From: Nephromyces sp. MM_2019
Lineage: Eukaryota > Apicomplexa > Aconoidasida > Nephromycida
NCBI GenBank assembly: GCA_015657535.1
Contig: JADHZB010000659.1
Coordinates: 1 to 64,000, forward strand
DNA length: 64,000 nucleotides
Direction: 5' to 3'
Of this stretch, positions 13,197 to 26,276 are shown piece after piece. The position numbers and the translations under genes were made by a program. The notes beneath the pieces are model-generated. The model was not told where the DNA came from and did not search any database. It saw only the letters and a list, made by a program, of their open reading frames with translations. Position 1 is the stretch's first letter; each line of letters opens with the position of its first letter.

Positions 13197-16100
13197 ATGG
13201 ATCAGAGTTATGTATCGAATGAATTTTCCGATATTAATCATAATTTATCACCAAAATTTGACTCTCCTAATTCCAACAAGGAGCATAGGCAATCCATAAA
13301 CTATAATAAACTGAAAACTCAATCTCCTCCCGATAATGTATTAAGTTTTAAGTTACATAAAGGTCTCCTATGGAGCCTCAATAAAGAATATAGCCATAAT
13401 AAGGCTCCCCAAGCTCCTTTCCTAGACTCAGCTCTATACCCTCAAGAAAAACCCCCGTTATATAATGATAATGAATCCTATAACACGGTCAACGACTTAA
13501 ATGGCAGCAACTCATATAGTGAAAACCCAATAGTATACCATCTAGTCGACCTCTTAAGCACAGTTAAAGTTGGTAAATGGAGTGAGTATAACGACCAACT
13601 ATTATTTCACGAGAAAGATTTCAAAGAACCACACAAAACACTTAAAAATATCAATGACATATATATACTTCAATTAGACTCTTATAAGCCCGGCGAACAT
13701 GTATACGAGGGTGGAATCTTACCTATATTGATCAAGCTACATCAAATGTTTAATTTCTTGTTAACAAATTGTTACTCCTATGAGGAGGCGAACACGTATA
13801 CTAAATCTTCAGGATTTTTAAAGAATTCTAATTGTAATGAGACTATGAATCTTTGGAACAACATTAAGGATCAGGTTGTAACCCCAATAAATGATTTAAG
13901 CACTGTAAATCAAACACCTAACGAAAATCAAGTGGATATTATCATAAATTTAAACCCTCAATCATGGGAGTATGATACCTACATGATGGAAATCAAATCG
14001 GTTGATGAAGTTATAATAGATGATGAAACAGGTCAAATCATCATTACTCTTGAACCTGAGGTAGTTGCATTTGCTTGTGAATGTTATGGAAGGTATGATT
14101 TGTACTTGATTTCTTTGATATTATATGCACTTACCACCTTCGAATCCACTCCTTTGATCAAAATGGGTATCAATTTACCACCATATTTTTCAAATTCTTG
14201 GGAAATGGTGATCAAACGAGCTCGCCATGCCTTGCGTGTATTTAAGGAAGCTAGTGAAGTATGTATTGTCACACAAAATAGACTTGAGTGGTACCTTACA
14301 TTATTTGCTGATGGTTCATTGGGAGCAATTCAAGACACATTGAAGGATTTAGACAACGAGGTTTGGTATTCACAATTTAACAAGAATGACTTAATAGCTA
14401 AGAAGAAGCTAGAGCAATTACTTATTATGCTATTGGGCTATGAGGATTCATCTGTGAGAGATAGGGCAACAATTCTTCTCAACTCATTCTATGATAACCA
14501 CTCATGGCAAGAAGAAAACCCTTTCAATCCTATTATAAAGGCTGTTGGGCAACCATTTCATATTGAAATCTTGATCTATGAAAATACACACCATGCATGG
14601 TATATAAATGAGCCGATGGACATCTTCATACAACTTTCTGCGCCTTGCTTTGATCAAAATTCACAATCTTACATCTTCTCGACACACATTTTTAGCTGGA
14701 AGAAAGTAGAGGTCCCTTCAACTTCTGGCAATGGTAAAACAAAATAAATTAAATAACACAATGAACACCAATATATTATTTGCACCCTGATTAATTTCTA
14801 GCCCTGGTCTGATACATAAAACAAGCTTCATATTGCTTGAGAAGATTTCCTAAGAAAATATAGTACACATTATTCTTAATTTATATATACACATACTTTG
14901 TCTAGGTACATCTTCTACAAGGGTATATTGGAGAGGCACACTCAATTTTGGAGAGTTTCCAAGATGTGGGTTTTATGATTGGAGGATTGTTCGATCCGAT
15001 ATCGATACAGGAACATGGATAGTATGCAATTTTTACCTTGAAATTCAATCAAATATGTTGAATGAATATGATTTCTATATTATTATTTTCAGCCCCTCAC
15101 ATTTTCACAAGACTGCATCTTATTACCACCGTCAAAAATTAGACAGAAAGCTGGTGATAATTGGGTCAGTGAACAGCTCCATGAAAATAAGATGGGTAAA
15201 CCTTTCCAAGGTCGATATATAGTACACCCAAGAAATATTGGTGATGAGCAGGTAATTGTATGTGTTGATTAGTTGATTTGAATACTAGGCTGTGTATTGA
15301 TTACTTATTAATTTGTATAAACCTTCTCAAGTGAATTTTTTTTATTGATTAGACCATCTTGACACATCTATACCCCCAAATATATATAAGAAAATTGATG
15401 ATGATTAATTCTCTATATTTAGTTTGGAAAAATATTCGATACCTCTTTTTTATAAGAGATTTCATACATTTATTTTATTATTTAAAATCAATTTTTCAAT
15501 GATTTATTAACAATAACTTATTCACAAGAGATTTCACACACTTCTTATCAATTCCAAAATCAAATTTTTAATGATTTATACACATCAACTTATTTCTCGA
15601 CAGATACATGAAATATTTATTGATCAACATGATGCTCGATGGAAAGAAGACACTGGTGAACTTACACACAGAGGAAGCTTTGCCTCTATCAAAGAATCAC
15701 TTGAGAAACTCAAGAATGATGGTGTTACAATGGTTTATTTAATGGGTGCTTTAGCACGTGATAATGGTCAAATACTATATACAAATCATGGTGATTTAAC
15801 CTATGAACGTCCTGGTAATAAATAATTTCCTTGAACATTTAATAATCAAAATATATAATTATACAGTAGGCATTATTCAAATAAACTTTATATATTTATA
15901 CACAATATAATGTATAATTCACATAGATTTACATATATATTTATATAGAGTATTTATATATATACTTTTAAATATGTGCGTGTACTTATAAATATGTTAA
16001 TACCCACTTATTATACATCTGGGTTTATCTATGCATTTCTATATGTCATTTGTATATCTGGATTATATTTATGAGTATATTTTTATATACAGATGCTTCA

Positions 16101-19100
16101 CCCTTTGCCCTAACATGTCGTGCAAGCCCTAATGAAATGCTAGGTGGTGTAGAAGATTTCAAAGATCTAGTGAACCAAGCTAAACGAGTTAATATAAAGG
16201 TATTATGACTCTCTTGATTATACTTTTTTCTATTCATGGGAATTTCTGTATAAACTTTAAACTTTGAGTGATATATATACACTCACACACAACTCACATT
16301 CCCATTCCATTTTTGTACGCTATATTATCTTCGATATATACACACGCATATATGCCTAACTTTACCATTACGCTTTGATACACTATATTAGATTACCACC
16401 ACTATATCTCGCATTCTATAATTTCCACAATATACATACAAACTTTCACTTATCCTCACTATATCCCGCATTCTATAATTTACACAATATACACATACAT
16501 ATCCCTAACTTACCAACCTACCCCTCCTCCTCCCCCACCCTGCCCATAACTCCAACACATCATGATATCAGGTTATTGTTGATTCATTATCACGTGTATC
16601 ATCTAGTAGACCGCACCGTAAGTATTGGCCCCTACTCCTACACACATTAGATGAAACTGGAAAAAGAGTGATTTTATATGGAACGGATGGTCGTTCTGTA
16701 AGTTTTGAAGACTCAGCTTTACTTAATTATAGAAATGTGCAGGCATGGGACCTCTTAGTCAGTGATATTGAATATTGGGCTAACAAGATGCAAGTTGATG
16801 GTGTTCGATTAGATAATGCTCAGGTTTAACGATTTACACACAATCTTTTATAATATGATCAAATATTAGATTATACGAATTACCAAAAAATTGTGTATAT
16901 ACAATTTCTTGAGATCATTTCTTGCTTACCACTTTTTTACTACATATATATATTTATAGGTTTACATATCTCACTATTTTCTTGTACTCATTTATCGATA
17001 TATTCATACATATGTTTTTAAATATTTTTCAATTATCTATTTATATTTAAAAACATATATCTCCTAATATTATTTACATAAATAATTTTTTTTTTATTTA
17101 CGATTATTTATACACAAAAATACACATTCTTAGTATTTCCAAAACTCTTAATCTTTGCACATTTTAATTTATATAGCTGTGGCCACTTATATTACCAGCT
17201 GATACAACAGAACTAGGTCGTGTTGACTCTGATGGACAAAATCATTACACACGAGAAGAAAGATTGTTTGGTTCAGTAGTTTTACAAAAGAGGGGAGAGG
17301 CAACTGGGTTTTGGAATACTAATGTTGCAATGAATTATCCTAATCCAATATTTATAAAATTATCAAAGGTATATTAATACGAGGACTCATAAATACACGC
17401 ACACATATGTGTGCACACTGAACACACACACATATGTGCACATTGAACACACTGCACATATATACATACTGAACACACACACATATACACACATTGAAAA
17501 TATCTACTATAACACACAATATGTACTGATAAATGATTCACAAACTCATAGATGAACAATAAAATGTCCTTTTCCCCCACCCCCCACCCATTAAAGGAAC
17601 CCTTTTAAAATCTTAGACACACACATGCTTTCATTAAAACAAACCCTTGAAAAAAATTACATACATACACCTATCTTCTTTATTATTTTTCGTTTAACAT
17701 ATAGGAACTGTGGAAGAATCGTTCTGAATTTGCAATTATTGGTGAATGTTGGGAAGGCGATAATTTCGACACCCGTTCAGCAGTCTTAGCTCGATCTGGT
17801 GTAATACCCCAATTACAACAATTACCCTATATATTGTGTAAAGTATTTGGAAAAGAAATCGATTCAAATGCGTACGTTGAAATGATAAATATATACACAA
17901 ATACACACTTAAATATACATAAACATATATACACAAATATATACAAACATATATACATATATATGTACGCATGAATATACACATATATATACACATAAAT
18001 ATGTACATATATATACACACAAATTTACACATATATATACACACAAATATACACATACATTATTATTATTGTACAGTTTCTTTCTCTCTCTATATATATA
18101 TATACATTATTATTATTATTACATGTTTACATATGTTTATATTTATAAAACATTTGAATCTACTTTCTTATTCATATATATTATAATTAAATATATCTAA
18201 AAGAAAATTTTTAATTTTTTTAATAATTTCCCTCATTTTTAAGGCATGTAATTACTCTACCTGAACCAACACCCATTCATATATTAAAAGAATGGTATGA
18301 ACGGTCACATCAAAATATGCCAGAGGGTGCATTTATTGTTCAATCAAGCTGTTCACACTCATCACCCTTACCAGGCTTATTATATGGTAGAGGTGCATGG
18401 CAAGCACTTGATTTATTACTCTTTTTACCTGATATTCCAAGTACATTTGGTGGAGAGATGGAGGGTATGGCTTACAGATTAGATGTAACTAATGTATATC
18501 AAACACATGAGATTAGTAGACATAATAAAGGTAAGTATTATAACGTTTCGTAAATTATATTTAGCTCTCGATTAAATATTGTATTCCTTTTTTAAAAAAT
18601 ATTCTATTTACACACATATATATAGCTATTGCTCTGAGTGGCTTATTTGGATCTGGTACACATTCAGCTATCAGCTCAACACGTTCACTTGTTAACCTTT
18701 CTGATCGTGAAAAATCACCAGAAAATGAACGTGATAAACAAGGTATATATATACATACCTTTATTAGAATAGGTATATGAAATATATATAATTTCCTAAT
18801 TAACATTTCTAGCCAATCATAAGGAAGCTCCTGCATTATTATCACACGTGAGATCACTCAACAAATTTGAACATATTACAAAACTCAATGATTTAGAGGT
18901 TTGTCTTTTTATCTATTTCTTTAGATATATGTTGGAAATATATATAAACATACTTAATTTTGATTCCTTATTAATATATAATTTGCTAGATTGAAATTGA
19001 GATATATAGAATTTCAAAGATGTGTATTTATATTTTATATACAAATATTAAACATTATAACAAACCCTCTTAATATAGATATAAATTATCCCAAACCTAG

Positions 19101-19795
19101 ACATAACATAGATCATTATTATTCTAATTATATATATTATACACTGAAAATTTATTTTTTAAACCTAGAGCCATACAAATCAAATTACTCTTTACATACT
19201 ATGAAATCAAATCATCCAAATATACACACATATCCATATATACACGCATATCCATACATACACGCATATCCATATATACACACATATCCATATATACACG
19301 CATATCCATATATACACACATAAACCTTTACAATTTTTGGGTATATATAGGAAGAACATGTTAAAGAACTTGGACCCGAAATAGGATTTAATATAAAACA
19401 AATTAAAGGTCATTATCTACATAGAAGGATGCTCAGACATCATTACAAATTATTAAGGAGTGGAAGTTTCCACCCACTAATAGCACTTAGGTCAAATAAC
19501 TCTGTACATCCATTTGTATTTGCTTTTGCAAGGTATGTTAATATATTCAATTAAAATGAAAATTTTCATATTTGTCTAATTTTTAACATGATATTTCATA
19601 TACTAAATTATACAAAATACAAACATATTTGATACATATATATATATATCAATATAATCCTCTTGACATCTAATATATATGTATTTATATACTTAATTAT
19701 CCACACATTTGATATATTTTTATATGATTATCCTAATACTATCACCTCCACACTATATTTACATATATGATCACATAATACTATCACCTACACAC

Positions 19796-19826
<31 letters not shown>

Positions 19827-20159
19827 GAACATCCTTTCACCAACTCCCTCTTTCAGATGTGATCAAATTACAGGTTTATTTGTTGTAGTTGTATTAAATT
19901 TTGAAAAGGATGCTTCTGATGAAGTTGCAATTTCATTAAAATCACTAAAAAATATTGTTTTAAGTTCATACAATACTACTCAAAGATATTTTATATACAA
20001 ATCGTTTGATATATTACAAACACAAATGAATGGGACATCCAGTAAGTAAATTTATGTGGCTCTAATAAAAGTATATTAAAAAAAGTTTTCATTGAGAAAT
20101 TGTTATTATTATAAAGCAAACACTATATTATAATTATTGAGCATATAATTAAACTTGTG

Positions 20160-20200
<41 letters not shown>

Positions 20201-23200
20201 CATAAAAATATATATAAATGACTTCTATAATTTTATTTTTATATGTTTTAGCATCCGAAAGTTGTTATCAAGAAGTATATGAATTATTTTCGCAACCCCT
20301 AACTGTTTCATTAAAAGGATATGGTGCTGCTTGCATAGGTTTTGAATTGTTAGAGTATAGTAATTTCCAAGAAGGTGTGTAAGAATATAAACCAAATTAT
20401 TGGAAGCTTTATCCATATTATTATTCTTGTATTTGTTAAGATATTGAAAAGTTATTATTTGAAAGCTCTATTAAACGATTGGAGAAAATCGTAAGGAAGA
20501 TAAAGCTACAGAAACTACACACTTTGAAAACAAATCCCGTATTGATTGAATTGTTGAAAAAGAATTTTGTTTTTTCTTCTTTACTTAAATGTTTAGAGGT
20601 AATAACCCTTGACTATTTGTGAGATAAAATCACTTCGTAAATTATCTTGTTCCCAAACAATTTATTATTTTTACATATTTATCTGAGTCAATTTCATCTT
20701 TATTATACCGATTACTACCTTAAACATATTTTTTTTGATAACTATAATCAATCTTTAACTTGATTCCTTTTAAAATGTTTCAGCCTGAATCTACTCTTCA
20801 ATCCTTTCGCCTCTATTTGACCAAGATTGTAGAAATTCTCAATATCCAAGAAAATTATGCCAATTACAACTCCAATTTGACTCTATTAAATATTTGCTTC
20901 GATTCAAATATTTTCTCTGATGTAATGAATAAATTTTCTTTATCCTTAAAATTATAATTCCATTTCATGTTCATTTAGAATGAAGACCTAGCAAATCAGT
21001 TAATAGCTAAGCTCAAAACTATTATTGATGCTTACCCTGAAATTTCTAAAGAAGTCAAAGTAGCAAGTCAATTCCTAGAAAATAATGACTTGGGTAAGCT
21101 AAAAAGTTTTATAGTAAACACATCTTTCTATGCCATCTAATTATTGAATTTTATAAATAGGCTTTATTGTTTTTGTCACACCGGAATTGGGTAAATGGTC
21201 TAGTGTAGGAGGATTGGGTGTCATGGTAAATGATCTATCTGTAACACTTGCCCAAAAATTCGAACAAGAGGTCTGGGTTATATCTCCTTTCTACGAGCGA
21301 AACTTAAAGGGCGAAACACATTATTTAGAAAGGTAGTTAGATAAAATTTTACAATTTTAAAATTTTCCGGCTGAATTATTTTTCTTGTGTAGCATTAAAT
21401 CTAGCTAAACATTCACTGTTAATACATTGATCTTTCTTTATTCAGAGATGGCGTTTTTTATGAATTCAATATTGAGATTCAAATTGGTTATGAAAGATTC
21501 ATATTAGGTGTTCACACAGGCAAAATTAACGATGTTAATTTGCTATTCTTGCATAACTCTCAGCTATTTCCATACCCATATCCAAATTTTCTCGGCCCTG
21601 ATGTTGTAAGAATGTTAGTTGCCATAGGTAAAGGCTCTTTAGAAGTTTTATGTCAGATGAGGCGTATACCACAGCTTATTGTAACAAATGATTGGTCTAC
21701 GGCACTTACCCCAGCCTATGCAAAACAGGTTTGGACTCATAAACTCAAAAGATATATGATCCTTTCACTCTGAGACTCGTTTAAACAATAAATGTGCTTA
21801 CTATTTTTTTATCTAGGGATTTTTTGGAGATACATTTGAGAACACAACATTTTTCCATATATTACACAATCTTGATCCATCATATGAAGGACGTATATAT
21901 ACTAACAAAAGAGACGATATGTCCTGGATTCACAATCTTAGCAGTGACCTCCTAGTAGATCCATATTGGCAACAATTTGTCATTAACCCGTCTAGGTAAC
22001 CCCATATGAATTTATTATAAATTGTATAAAACCTTCATTTTTTGTCTTGAATAATTAATATTTAGTTGAATTTTTATTTTAATCTCAAATCAGATGTGCT
22101 CTTCTCCAATGTGATGCCTGGGGAACTGTAAGTGCTTCTTATCGAGATGATCTTCGAGGAGTTACAGGTCAAAATCCTTCACCTTTGGCCCCACTTTTAA
22201 ACCAATATCAAACTCCATTTGCACATCCTAATGGAATTCCTATAGAGGTAAAGTTTGTCCACAACCTATTAGAACATAAATGTGCAAAATGTTTTGTCCT
22301 TTAGGACCGTGAGGCTCGAATTAAAGCTTATAATTTCAAGGATCACTGGGAGGCAAAGGGTGCTATACAAAAGAATTATTTTAAATTTACATATCCCGAT
22401 CTAACTATTCCACTCTTTGTATTCATTGGTAGAATAACAGCACAGAAAGGTGATTATCAAGCTCAGGATAACATTACATTAGAAAATTAAAATCTTATAT
22501 TATTCAGGAGTACATATCCTACTAGACACAATTGAAAACATCATACGACACTATGATGGTCGAATTCAAATCTTAATTGGAGGTAAAGCTGACTGGAACG
22601 ATGCATACTCTCAACGGTGCGCTCATAGGATGAGGGAGTTGAGTAGAGTATACCCATGGTCTGTATGGTCTAGCCCTGATGAATTCTTTAATGATGGTTT
22701 GCTACAATTGCATATACATATAACTTTGTCAACCGGAAACTTCAATTGACTATTAGGTCCTATTGCAAATTATGGAGCTGATTTTGGATTGATGCCCTCT
22801 GCTTTTGAACCAGGTGGAATAGTTCAACATGAATTTTTCGTTGCAGGTACCCCAGTACTGGGTAAGTGAGATTCAATCAATATTTAAACTCTTTTAAACT
22901 ACATAGTGAAACTGAAATTATTTAGCATTTCATACCGGTGGGCTTAAAGATACTATTACCGAGTTCAATTTGGAGACACATGAAGGAAATGGTTTTGTCT
23001 TTGAATCTTATACCTCTGGAGATTTCCTTTTTGCAATGGAAAGGGCAATAAGAGTATTTAAGTTAGCAATAAAAACTTAATATTATGATTAAAGTTTTGT
23101 AAACGTTTTTAACATTGATATTTTTTTTATAAATTACCAGAGATACTAGAAAATACAACATTTTACGCCAAAATGCTCGTAAATCTGTGATTAGTTGTGA

Positions 23201-24024
23201 AAATGTTGCTAAAGCATGGCTCAAAGAATTTTATCGAATCAGGAGGAGGATATTTTACAACCCTTCAAAGGTATAATAAACCCAAATCTTTGAAGAAAAA
23301 TATGCCATTAAATACAAATAATTCCGTACTTTAGGTTAAGAACCTTAGTAGCTCTTATTACGAGATCTTTAAGAAACAAGATGAAGAGAAAACGCCAGAG
23401 AATATGAAAATTAACCCAGAATCTGATAATATAACAACAATTTATCCAAAAAACATAACTGATTCTAACTCGACTGTTAACAACTTTGAGAATGAATCAA
23501 ATGGCCATTCTACCTCCCCCCAATCAAAGAAGCTTGCAAATTTAAGTGAAACACAATCTCCAGCAAGTAAATCGTCTACAAATGGAAAGGAAGGCGCTCA
23601 AAATGGAATGTTAGATAATCAATTTGAATATTCAAATCATTTTGAAACTGTCAATGCAATAACTAAAACTGAATCAATCAAAAGATCACCAAGCGTAGCC
23701 TTAATGCCCGTACGAATCAAATATAACCCCCCACCAGGTAAAGCAAGACCACGCTCAGTTGCAATCGCTGGAAGCTTTGATGATTGGACTGTTAGAAGAC
23801 CTCTTACTTGGGATAACGCTTTGCAGGCCTTTACAACAACTATTTCTCCAAAACCTGGAAAGTAAGCTTCTGCAATAATTCGTGAAACTAATATAAACTG
23901 CTGCCTTTTTCCCCCCAGATATTTTTATAAATTTATTGTTGATGGTGATTGGCTTTGCAACCCAGATGTTTTAACTGAAAAGGATGGTGATGGAAATCTT
24001 AACAATATTTTGTTTGCGTTCTAA
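13197..24024 (+). CDS. Giant alpha-glucan/starch synthase: GH13-like + GT5 + CBM48
   Basis: Storage-glucan (amylopectin-type) synthase, about 2085 aa, cytosolic (no leader). 28 exons: 13197-14733, 14906-15021, 15093-15251, 15604-15814, 16093-16199, 16572-16823, 17177-17368, 17705-17871, 18244-18530, 18626-18742, 18813-18898, 19351-19532, 19857-20041, 20252-20374, 20441-20598, 20784-20921, 20979-21093, 21161-21332, 21446-21728, 21817-21995, 22094-22247, 22305-22449, 22508-22696, 22757-22861, 22926-23061, 23141-23270, 23335-23861, 23919-24024. Residues ~1-510 unrecognised; ~520-1110 GH13-like (VDGVRLDN, IIGECWEGD, LPDIPSTFGGE); ~1377-1870 GT5 catalytic domain (SVGGLGVM, FIGRITAQKG, FEPGGIVQHE giving the EX7E pair, TGGLKDT); ~2010-2085 CBM48/AMPK-beta-like glucan-binding module (AGSFDDW, FIVDGDW, NNILFAF). 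The GGLGVM form and the amylase-plus-GT5 order recall fungal Ags1-type synthases. Linkage made and nucleotide-sugar donor are not provable here; UDP-glucose is the inference. Confidence 0.9.
17398..17500. repeat. CA-rich tandem repeat in glucan synthase intron
   Basis: About four degenerate copies of a roughly 30-base unit (CA run, CATATGTGCAC, ATTGAA or ACTGAA) in the intron 17369-17704. Confidence 0.7.
17879..18060. repeat. ATATACACA microsatellite-like stretch in intron
   Basis: Irregular alternation of TATATACACA and AAATATACAC in the intron 17872-18243; no precise unit. Confidence 0.6.
19211..19322. repeat. 18-bp tandem repeat in glucan synthase intron
   Basis: About six copies of an 18-base unit (CATATCCATATATACACG with small variants) in the intron 18899-19350, just upstream of the acceptor. 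Open in all frames, so it gives a spurious Tyr/Pro/His ORF. Confidence 0.85.
20164..20197. repeat. TA dinucleotide run
   Basis: Pure TA run in the intron 20042-20251; a similar one lies at about 19799-19824 in the previous intron. Confidence 0.85.
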
Positions 24025-24286
24025 GAATTATATCTTACTCAAGGTTCTCTAGAATCTTGGTAATTTCTCTCTAAAATTGATTAAATGCTTTCGGAGTATG
24101 TGAATGCCTTTTACTACTTTGAAAATCTTATTTTTCCCTTAATTTCATTTGATGGGATATGTAAGTTTTCCAGATAAATAAAAGTTCCTATGACATTTAA
24201 TCTTGTATTTTTATCGCATAGGTTTTTATAAATTTTTTTTATTGAACAAAATATATTGAGAATATTTGTAATGTTTATTCTAGTAG

Positions 24287-25544
24287 CTAAATTTTAGAGG
24301 GTTCTTCAAAATAATCATCTTTCCCCAGTTGTGGGGGGTCTATACTGATTTCTTCTGTTTCTGGATCGAATCTGAAAAGTGAAACAAACTTTTGTATAAC
24401 ATTTTCTAAGAAAGTTGATTTTAATCATACTGATTCGGGCTAGAACTTAATTCATCCGCATTAGAACACTTATTTACTAGAAAGCTCGTTGTTATCCATA
24501 GACTAAAATCAGTCTATGAAGAACTTGTGAAATTTAATACTTATCTTACAAATAGAAATTCATAAGTGAAATGATGGCAAGGCCACCAGCAGCTGCAAGT
24601 TTTGATGCTAAATTAACTTATATTATTAATAAAGAATAAGGTTTAATTATATTAACATCGCTTTTGAGACTTAATAATAGTAAGAACTTGTGCCTCTCCT
24701 TCTTTTGATAAGTCATTATATCTAATAAATAGAAATTCATAACAAAAAGGAGCAATTATATTATTTTATTAATACTCGATAGGAAGCTCAGCATTTGAAA
24801 CTTCTTCACTTTCTTTCTCTGTTTCATCCAAGTGTGGAACAAAAGGCATTTGATCATACAAGTCTTTGATAGTTTGACTAGTGCTGTGCTTGTGATTAAT
24901 CGATTCATTTGTTATTTTGTTGATGGGTTTTGCTAGAGAACTAGCAAACTTTTGACGGCCAACAAAACTATTGGGATGAATAGCCCAATTTAAAACTCGT
25001 TCATTTAGAAATGATGTGCTCTGGAAGAGAAATAAAAAGAAACTTTATCAGTTTGTTATTAATTATTTACCGCTCCTTTAGGTGCTTTAGGTAGCATATG
25101 GACTGTGTCAGAAAAATCTAGCAATCCAATTACAAGGAACGAGAAGCAAAGTAAAAATGTGATGTAGTAAAAAATATATAATTTATAATTCCTAGCCAAA
25201 GCACTCCAAAACCTAGTTCATTCAAAGAAATAAAAAAAGCATTTTTATTCGAATTTTGTTTTTAAAATCAAGCTTAAAATTACCCAAGGATCCCACTTAG
25301 ACTGAAAAAAATCAATTGGGACCATGACACAAAATGTAAGCTCGGCCGCAAAAAATTGTAAAGATAGTAAAGCGCACACCCTATAGCAATTTGAAACAGG
25401 GAAATTAAAATCACACCCTATTGATAAAACAATAAATTGATTTATAAGAGCATACATAAGACTTCAGCAAATTACATGTTGTAGGGTGAAGAAACCTAAA
25501 AATTTTTTAGCTTTTAAGAGGCTTTCATGCCTTTCCATTTTCAT
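24287..25544 (-). CDS. Four-transmembrane protein, tetraspanin-like topology
   Basis: Function unknown; 292 aa. Exons (high to low): 25544-25476, 25417-25284, 25212-25071, 25020-24776, 24721-24657, 24616-24550, 24502-24431, 24371-24287, all frame-consistent. Hydrophobic segments at about 22-44 (GVILISLFQIAIGCALYYLY), 54-70, 76-97 (YIFYYITFLLCFSFLVIGLL) and 225-250 (LAAAGGLAIISLMNFYFLW). There is a short loop between TM2 and TM3 (SGILGFWSALARNYK) and a loop of about 125 residues between TM3 and TM4. This is the tetraspanin layout, but the CCG motif of the large loop is missing, so the family is only suggested. The C-terminal tail is acidic (EEISIDPPQLG). The acceptor of exon 6 could also be 24610/24609. 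It converges with the glucan synthase, whose stop is 262 bases away. Confidence 0.75.
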
Positions 25545-26276
25545 TCGATTGGTTTAACTTTTGGCAGAAAACCAGATAAAGGGGTTTATAATTATTATAC
25601 AAATTAGAGCTTACTTCAAAAATTAAATTTAAATTCCAACTAAACATTTTATAACTACAATTTTAAGTTGTGTAACTACACAGTATGAGCCCTTATTATG
25701 GCAACATGTCAATGAATTAGTGAGTTTAATAAATTTTATTTTTGCTTTAAATTTTAAATAATTCTTTATATTAGTTTTGAATTGTGTCACATTTTTGTTC
25801 AGCACTCTTATGAGGTGATTCTAAAAACTAAAAGCATAAAAATTTCAATACCGGATCAACCTAAATCTCTAATCAAGTCGTTATTTTGCTTGTTAAATGC
25901 ATTTTATATGTTGCAATTAATTTGCTTGCAGTAAAGTTACCTTGGACTTTAAATTTTGTTTTTCATTTATCACTGTCTGAGAAGATGTATTTGAAGTTAT
26001 TCCTATAAAAATTTCATCTTTAGCACAAAAATTCACATTAAGGTTTCATTCTTAATAACCATTTGTCAGGGCAGTGTGACTGTATTGGGTAATATTGGAC
26101 TTTTTAACTAGAAAATGACATATTTTCATAAAGGTTCTCGCAAGTTATAGAAAGCTTACCTGTTAAAGGAACATATCTCTTTAAATTAAGCACTTTTTTC
26201 GATATATTCTCATCATATAAGTTTAAATAAATGGAATTAAATTTATCAAGCTTTTTTTACATTTGATTAATGGCTA
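25545..26276. other. Intergenic region
   Basis: AT-rich, between the end of the Cys-rich secreted gene and the start of the four-TM gene, both on the minus strand; presumably holds the latter's promoter. No exon, RNA gene or repeat recognised. Confidence 0.5.

Noticed and set aside
16375..16650. 91-codon Tyr/His/Pro-rich ORF
   Set aside because: Lies mostly in the intron 16200-16571; the conserved GH13 frame resumes after the CAG at 16569-16571 in another frame.
17736..18056. Minus-strand Cys/Ile/Tyr-rich ORF
   Set aside because: Antisense of an exon and of an ATATACACA repeat intron; composition is that of the repeat.
18991..19323. 110-codon ORF ending in repeated YPYIHA
   Set aside because: Intron sequence with an 18-bp tandem repeat, between conserved exons 18813-18898 and 19351-19532.
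23404..23865. Separate 153-codon gene
   Set aside because: It is the inner part of exon 27 of the glucan synthase; frame is open back to 23335 and the CBM48 continues in the next exon.
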